Assembly: GCA_934045075.1 (NCBI GenBank)
Contig: OW203721.1
Location: forward strand, 26,375,181 to 26,439,180
Reading direction: 5' to 3'
Length of the DNA stretch: 64,000 nt
Origin: Yponomeuta sedellus
Lineage: Eukaryota; Arthropoda; Insecta; Lepidoptera; Yponomeutidae
Under the pieces are notes generated by a model. That model saw nothing but the letters and a program-made list of their open reading frames with translations. It was not told where the DNA came from and made no database searches. A program made the position numbers and the translations under genes. Below, piece after piece: positions 35,257-64,000 of the stretch (position 1 is the first letter of the stretch; each line of letters opens with the position of its first letter).

Positions 35257-36998
35257 CTTCAGTCGGTTTTGATTCGGTTTGTCTCGTGTTTTTTTTTATT
35301 CCAAAAGGTCAGCCATCATTTTGAGAGCATAGGTAGCAATGGTAGGTTTTCAAAACAGACTGAAACCGCTCAAGCTTCAGTCTGTTATGATTCGGTATGA
35401 CTCGTGTTTTTTTTTTATTCCAAAAGGTCAGCCATAATTTTGAGAGCATAGGTAGCAATGGTAGGTTTTCAAAACAGACTGAAGCCGCTCAAGCTTCAGT
35501 CTGTTTTGATTCGGTTTGTCTCGTGTTTTTTTTTATTCCAAAAGGTCAGCCATCATTTTGAGAGCATAGGTAGCAATGGTAGGTTTTCAAAACAGACTGA
35601 AACCGCTCAAGCTTCAGTCTGTTATGATTCGGTATGACTCGTGTTTTTTTTTTATTCCAAAAGGTCAGCCATAATTTTGAGAGCATAGGTAGCAATGGTA
35701 GGTTTTCAAAACAGACTGAAGCCGCTCAAGCTTCAGTCTGTTTTGATTCGGTTTGTCTCGTGTTTTTTTTTATTCCAAAAGGTCAGCCATCATTTTGAGA
35801 GCATAGGTAGCAATGGTAGGTTTTCAAAACAGACTGAAACCGCTCAAGCTTCAGTCTGTTATGATTCGGTATGACTCGTGTTTTTTTTTTATTCCAAAAG
35901 GTCAGCCATAATTTTGAGAGCATAGGTAGCAATGGTAGGTTTTCAAAACAGACTGAAGCCGCTCAAGCTTCAGTCTGTTTTGATTCGGTTTGTCTCGTGT
36001 TTTTTTTTATTCCAAAAGGTCAGCCATCATTTTGAGAGCATAGGTAGCAATGGTAGGTTTTCAAAACAGACTGAAACCGCTCAAGCTTCAGTCTGTTATG
36101 ATTCGGTATGACTCGTGTTTTTTTTTTATTCCAAAAGGTCAGCCATAATTTTGAGAGCATAGGTAGCAATGGTAGGTTTTCAAAACAGACTGAAGCCGCT
36201 CAAGCTTCAGTCTGTTTTGATTCGGTTTGTCTCGTGTTTTTTTTTATTCCAAAAGGTCAGCCATCATTTTGAGAGCATAGGTAGCAATGGTAGGTTTTCA
36301 AAACAGACTGAAACCGCTCAAGCTTCAGTCTGTTATGATTCGGTATGACTCGTGTTTTTTTTTTTATTCCAAAAGGTCAGCCATAATTTTGAGAGCATAG
36401 GTAGCAATGGTAGGTTTTCAAAACAGACTGAAGCCGCTCAAGCTTCAGTCTGTTTTGATTCGGTTTGTCTCGTGTTTTTTTTTATTCCAAAAGGTCAGCC
36501 ATCATTTTGAGAGCATAGGTAGCAATGGTAGGTTTTCAAAACAGACTGAAACCGCTCAAGCTTCAGTCTGTTATGATTCGGTATGACTCGTGTTTTTTTT
36601 TTATTCCAAAAGGTCAGCCATAATTTTGAGAGCATAGGTAGCAATGGTAGGTTTTCAAAACAGACTGAAGCCGCTCAAGCTTCAGTCTGTTTTGATTCGG
36701 TTTGTCTCGTGTTTTTTTTTATTCCAAAAGGTCAGCCATCATTTTGAGAGCATAGGTAGCAATGGTAGGTTTTCAAAACAGACTGAAACCGCTCAAGCTT
36801 CAGTCTGTTATGATTCGGTATGACTCGTGTTTTTTTTTTATTCCAAAAGGTCAGCCATAATTTTGAGAGCATAGGTAGCAATGGTAGGTTTTCAAAACAG
36901 ACTGAAGCCGCTCAAGCTTCAGTCTGTTTTGATTCGGTTTGTCTCGTGTTTTTTTTTATTCCAAAAGGTTAGCCATAATTTTGAGAGCATAGGTAGCA
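35257..36998. repeat. Higher-order satellite, alternating 118/119-bp A and B monomers
   Basis: About 15 monomers alternate strictly A-B, giving a 237-bp dimer repeated seven times plus a final A. A has tctgttttgattcggtttg; B has tctgttatgattcggtatg, with catcatttt versus cataatttt further in. Only T-run length and the last copy vary. Across each B-to-A junction 17-bp arms (tcaaaacagactgaagc) face a 7-nt loop; across each A-to-B junction the same stem carries mismatches. The array lies between the convergent 3' ends of the two genes. Confidence 0.95.
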
Positions 36999-38939
36999 TT
37001 TTGATTTGAAGAAAAGATGGTAGAAAACCTACCATGTTTTGTTCAAATCGATTATTATTCAGACTTGTCTGAATATATATAAAATAGTCCAGAGAACTCA
37101 GTAGAAAATTGCGTTACAAGCCTTGTGTTTGGATTTGCGACCGTAAGCGATCATGGCCAAAATCTTGATCAGGTGTGAAAAAACTAAAAAAATTGAGTGT
37201 TTTTTTTCTTTTCGTTGTTATTTTGATTTCAACATGTGATGTGGAAGTCAAGTAAAATAATAAAAAAATAATGTGATTTTCCGTTCCTTGTAATACCAAA
37301 CTTACCATGTTCAACGCCATCTTTTCAGCGATAAGGGAAAAATAAAAAGAAAATCCTCCAGTCCCGCGTTGTTATTGCTTTTTTTTTGCTACCTAGTACC
37401 GCCGTAACTTTGAAGGGCGGAGGTAAATGTTGAATGAAACCCAATACCGTCATGTGGTGATTGTTTATTTATTAATTAGCTAAATTACAGTATACAGTAG
37501 GCTATACAAATTAGTTGAGAGAGAAATACGCCGCAAAGCGACCGACACCTAAATCTAGGAACCGCAGTAGGCAAGCGATATAAATTTACGTTCGGTTTTT
37601 CATTCCATAATATTCCTATCTGAATTTCGTTTTCAGTGAGATAATTGTTATTGGCATCGCTCGCCGACACTGTTTCACAAATAAATATTGCCCCAAAGCG
37701 ATATCACAAATATTGGTTCAAAAAAATATTTAAACGCAAACTTTATTATGCCACTAATAAAACACAAGAACAAATAAATAATATGAGGCTTATTGAACAT
37801 CCAAAGGCGTTTCACGTTTCAACCATTAAAATTATCAAGTGCTGTATTCAAGGTTCGAGCAGCCATCTAATTTGTCCTAGAATGAGTATCCCATTAACAA
37901 GCTCTGATAGCAGCTAATAAATTAGAATGTCGTACATAGTTAATTTGTTAGATTACATATTCCATTAGTTACACGATTATTATGATGATCTCTACACATC
38001 GATGCTGAATATATTGTACTAAAGCAGAGTAATATCTATGGGGGTGCGTCCCATAATTTGTTCATAGTAATACAAATACAAGAGCTAGCTTAAATTATCC
38101 TAGAAGTTGGTTAGGCAGGAACTTTTATTGTTGTGCACATGTCTGCCACCGCCGCTGAACTTAGCCCACTGTAAAGTCGCCGGATTTATCGCCGGTTTTA
38201 ATTAGGAACTTGCCAGGAACGATTAACTTGTCAGGAACGACCTCGAATATTCAACTCCATGACGATACAATGTATGCAAACCAATTTCCGTGGGCTAAAA
38301 GCAGGGGCCGTAAACACACAGTTCGCTATGCCATCTATCACCGAATTGTACTAGTGTCCAGTGTAAGTGTGTCTCTAAACTAAATATGAATGACGTGAGA
38401 GTGAAAGTGTGTGTAAACCTATGATTTTGAGATCAGTAACGTTAGTACACTACGAATCAGTACACGAGTGACATTATAAACACTAAATAATAAATTCGGT
38501 CGATTATAGTTTTCACACAGCCGGGCTGCTCTTTAGAAAATTCACGCTGATTCGGGCTTCATTTCTATCTAAAAAAATGTGTATGATGTTACATCGAAAT
38601 TCCTAAAAAATTACTGCTGATTAAATAAGTCTGAACAATTTGATACATATTTACCCTGATAGCGAGTAATATACCTAATGCATTAGGTAATACACAGTGA
38701 GGCCCATGACCCACTTACCTTACAAGGTAATTGTCTGTTATGCTATTTTAATAGATTCTTAAGTCTATGGTTGTGACTTGAGAGATGGTTAAGGGGCTAG
38801 GCGGTGCTTATTCTAGGCGGTGCTTATTAGCGCCACCACTGGAAAAAAATCATATCTTCTATAGAAAGCTTCTTTCTATAGCGATATACAAATGAAGCGA
38901 CTTTGGAAAAAGTTAACATCATAAATATAGCAGCTCCTT

Positions 38940-39182
38940 TTAGGACCCACTGACAGCAACATAGGTCCAAGAATCTAGAACATTAAAGCATCTTTGCCAA
39001 AAACGGCCGTTTTTAGCGGAAACCGATTAAAGTACTAGGTTGTTGACCCTAGGTTCTAGACTGTGGTGGCTAAAAAATAATTGTCACCGTTTTTAAGATT
39101 TCTGTTGGTCACTGTTTGAAAAAAAAACCTATTATAAAACTATTTATAATTTTTATTCCAATGGTGGCGCTGTTTAGCACGG
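38940..39182. repeat. Dispersed repeat related to 1617-2010
   Basis: Contains gccaaaaacggccgttttta, aaaccgattaaagtactagg, cctaggttctagactgtgg and ccaatggtggcgctgtttag. Intergenic, left of the BIG3-like gene end. Confidence 0.45.
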
Positions 39183-40086
39183 CTCGGCGCTTGAAGTTTG
39201 TACAACGAACATGTGTTATTGTATATATCAAGTCTCACAGGTAGATTGTCAATTTTTATAACTATATTCACGTGGGCGAAGATTAATCTATATTCGGTAG
39301 CCTATAAACGTAAACACTTTGACCGCTCTACGATGGCAATATTGCTTGCAAAGCACAACGATATTTGTCCAATTAATTTCATTTAAAATTGTCAAATACT
39401 GAAATGCAAGTTTTCTTCAAATTTTCAGTTCACTAAAATTATCTTTATCCGAGAGATTTGATCACAATTTCAAACAGAATATAATTTGGTTTAGACACCG
39501 AGAGAAATTTCAATGTTTCAGAAACTGATTAGCAAATCTCTCTCGTCAAGGAAGAGTTGAATTCGGCAAAGTCCGCTACGATTGCCTGCAAGCGGTTAGG
39601 TAAAATCTAATAGACTAGTATGTACCTAGTTTATTAGACTTGAACTTTAGTGCAAAGACGATGGTAATAATATTTTGTCATAGCCGGAAATTTTGTATTT
39701 ACTCAGAATCCTCAATTGACATAAGTCTGTCTCCCTGTGGTATATAAACTATAGTTGCAACATATCCCAATCTCGCACCTCTACAGCCCCATCTCACATC
39801 GTTGCAAAAGCGATAGGAACTTTTATGTTACGAGTACGCATCGTTTGGACCCAAACATGGTAGCGAGTAGTTTTGGAATGACCGAATCTGTACGAATGTT
39901 TATTTTATGTTCAGACGTTTTATTTTAATTGATGTTGAATGAATTATTACGCCTTGAGATTCATTGTACCATTGCCCACTGGGAAAAACATGGAAAAAAA
40001 TATTGCACATAAAAAAATGTGATGCACGTTAATTTGTCCGTAATTTAAACTACAATAGCATCAATTATATTACTTTAATGTGCAAT

Positions 40087-40192
40087 CACCACATCGCAAT
40101 CTGTAACGCTCACCACACCGCAGTCTGTAACGCTCACCACACCGCAGTCTGTAACGCTCACCACACCGCAGTCTGTAACGCTCGCGGAACAC
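40087..40192 (+). repeat. 24-bp tandem repeat, about four copies
   Basis: Unit ctgtaacgctcaccacaccg + cagt starts at 40101, 40125, 40149 and 40173, with a degenerate copy before it. Intergenic. Confidence 0.9.
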
Positions 40193-41842
40193 CTCCTGGC
40201 ACTGACTGAAAATCAGCGCTGAAGGCTTGCCCTTCAGCATAGGCTGAGTCAGTTGCCGTTTATAGCGGCAGTGACACGCCGTAACCTTTAGTGTTCTTTC
40301 CTTTTTTTTAAATGTTATTTAGTAATGTGTTTTAAGTTTGTTTTGTTACTGTGGCGTGTGTACTGTGGCTATAATAAATGTTTTTCTTCTTCTTCAATTA
40401 GTATATTTGATTAATCTCTAATATTGTTCGTTAAAAACAGGATATTTTGATATGCGGTTAAGTACCAATACTAATTGATCCATCGATTGATTTGTTTCAT
40501 CCAACAGTTAATTATAAAAACACCTCGAAATCACGCTTACCACTGGTGCGACCCAGTCGTTGGCAGGTGGGTATAGATTTATTTCCCAGTGGGCGCTTTG
40601 CCCTGAGAAGCGACGACCTACTACGCCACACCCCGATGTATTCTTACACACTAACCCAACATCTATGTTCGTTTCGCTGACAGCCAGTAATTTGTATTTT
40701 TAATTTCTTTTAGCTTTATGTTTTACATGTAAACAAATCCTTAAAATACGGGTAACAATCCTAAACAATATTCCTCTTCAAAAAATGTTGTTAACATATA
40801 TAGTTAAAATGACGCCTTTTTGCCAATTGCCACGACCTTGTTAAGCCCATTTTGCTTAATCAATATTCCATTAATAGCTTGAATGTTTGTCCACACCCAG
40901 AAAAAGCTACATAAAAGGTATTGTATCTATCCATTCTTCTTTTGTTTGTGTGTAAATAATACATTTTCTGAAATATTGTGTATGTCAGGCAATTAATAAA
41001 TAGGCATTGATATTTCTTGAATTAGTGAAATCATATTCCTTTGCGTATTTTAACCATTTTTGTCCAGATGGATAGTGCTCTACAACCAACTTCGTCGTAG
41101 TGGGCATTGAGTGTCCCACTGATTGAATTGGTTCAAGTTTGTTTACTGTTAATGTTAATAGGTAGTAGCTGATTGAAAGTAAATGCAGTTGAACAGCTCC
41201 TTTAGTACGCGCACAAAATCCTCGATGATTCTAATCGTCCTACTGGCATTCCATAATGAGGAACTTATTTAAAACTTAGATTGAATTGACACGTTGATGT
41301 TGTTATACAGCAGAAGACATAAAAATTTTGCAAGAGCCTTGTAAATCGGTTTTACGGGATATGCAGGTGTAACAAAAAAAATTGTTTTTCTTTGAATTCA
41401 AAACCAAAGTTTATAATAATGTTGTAGATTCGTAAAACCATTATTTACGGAAGAACTCCCCTTCCAATGTTGTTAAATGTTTCGAACGTCAAGGGTTGTT
41501 TTGTGTATTGGCGCGTTTTTGTACCACTTTCACTTACTATTCGTAGACTTAATTTTTTATATTATCAAAGTATAAGTCTTGGGGGAAAGTATGACGCGAT
41601 TATTTAAGTATCTTTTACATGGCCTCTTCAATAGTGTAAAAATATGTTTCAAACAAGTTCTCCATTGTGCAAAAGCGAGAATTACAACAAGATTTGGTGC
41701 GCATAGTAAGGTTTGTATACAGTATGGGTTAGCGTGTTCAGTGGTTCTCCTCATCGATGGGTTCCATCCGCGGGCGCGGCGCGGTGTCGCAACGGTCACG
41801 CTAGTTGCGCGGGGGCGCGGACGCTGGGGCGGGGGCGCGGCG

Positions 41843-64000
<22,158 letters not shown>

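Larger units (their letters stand above)
36999..41842. other. Intergenic DNA between the two convergent genes
   Basis: AT-rich. A hairpin attcagac/gtctgaat near 37059 follows the satellite. A dispersed repeat (38940) and a 24-bp tandem repeat (40087) are present. Part of 41.0-41.8 kb is probably the 3' UTR of the minus-strand gene, but no clear poly(A) signal was found. Confidence 0.5.

Noticed and set aside
37645..37917. 90-codon open frame in the intergenic region
   Set aside because: No recognisable domain; AT-rich codon content matches the background.

Overview
The window looks like a piece of a lepidopteran (moth or butterfly) nuclear genome. The evidence is AT-rich intronic and intergenic DNA around GC-rich exons with canonical GT/AG splice sites, an insect-type ClC-c chloride/proton exchanger, and dense lepidopteran-style repeats: a CR1-like LINE, RTE fragments, tRNA- and 5S-derived short elements, hAT and TA-insertion MITEs, and long hairpins. 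No bacterial-type operon, CRISPR array or phage-like module was seen.

Two host genes face each other. On the + strand, about 2.1-32.6 kb, lies a ClC-c (CLCN3/4/5-type) 2Cl-/H+ exchanger. I could follow it through 15 coding exons, plus a possible 30-nt in-frame cassette exon, to its stop codon; every phase joins. The inferred product is about 799 aa (809 with the cassette) and keeps the selectivity-filter, gating-glutamate, proton-glutamate and CBS features of the family. On the - strand, from beyond the right edge down to 41.84 kb, lies the C-terminal part (14 exons, 639 aa in the window) of a protein I recognise as ARFGEF3/BIG3-like. The stretch 32.6-41.8 kb between the two 3' ends holds a 1.7-kb hairpin-bearing higher-order satellite and other repeats.

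The ClC-c introns are full of repeats. The largest insert (about 12.4-17.4 kb) is a nearly complete CR1-like LINE whose ORF2 is split by a one-base shift in an 11-A run. The BIG3-like gene has the strangest structure in the window: the 3' end of one coding exon together with its 5' splice site is amplified into a perfect 82-bp minisatellite, at least 24 periods, reaching 2 kb into the intron, with older diverged units beyond. At 60.5-62.0 kb an RTE fragment is interrupted by a hAT-like MITE (8-bp target duplication) and a tRNA-like SINE (12-bp duplication), giving a readable insertion order.

The two genes are not an operon and no functional link between them is visible. Exon coordinates come from reading splice signals, reading phases and remembered family similarity. 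No alignment or transcript data were used, so non-coding first exons, UTR ends and alternative splicing stay open.
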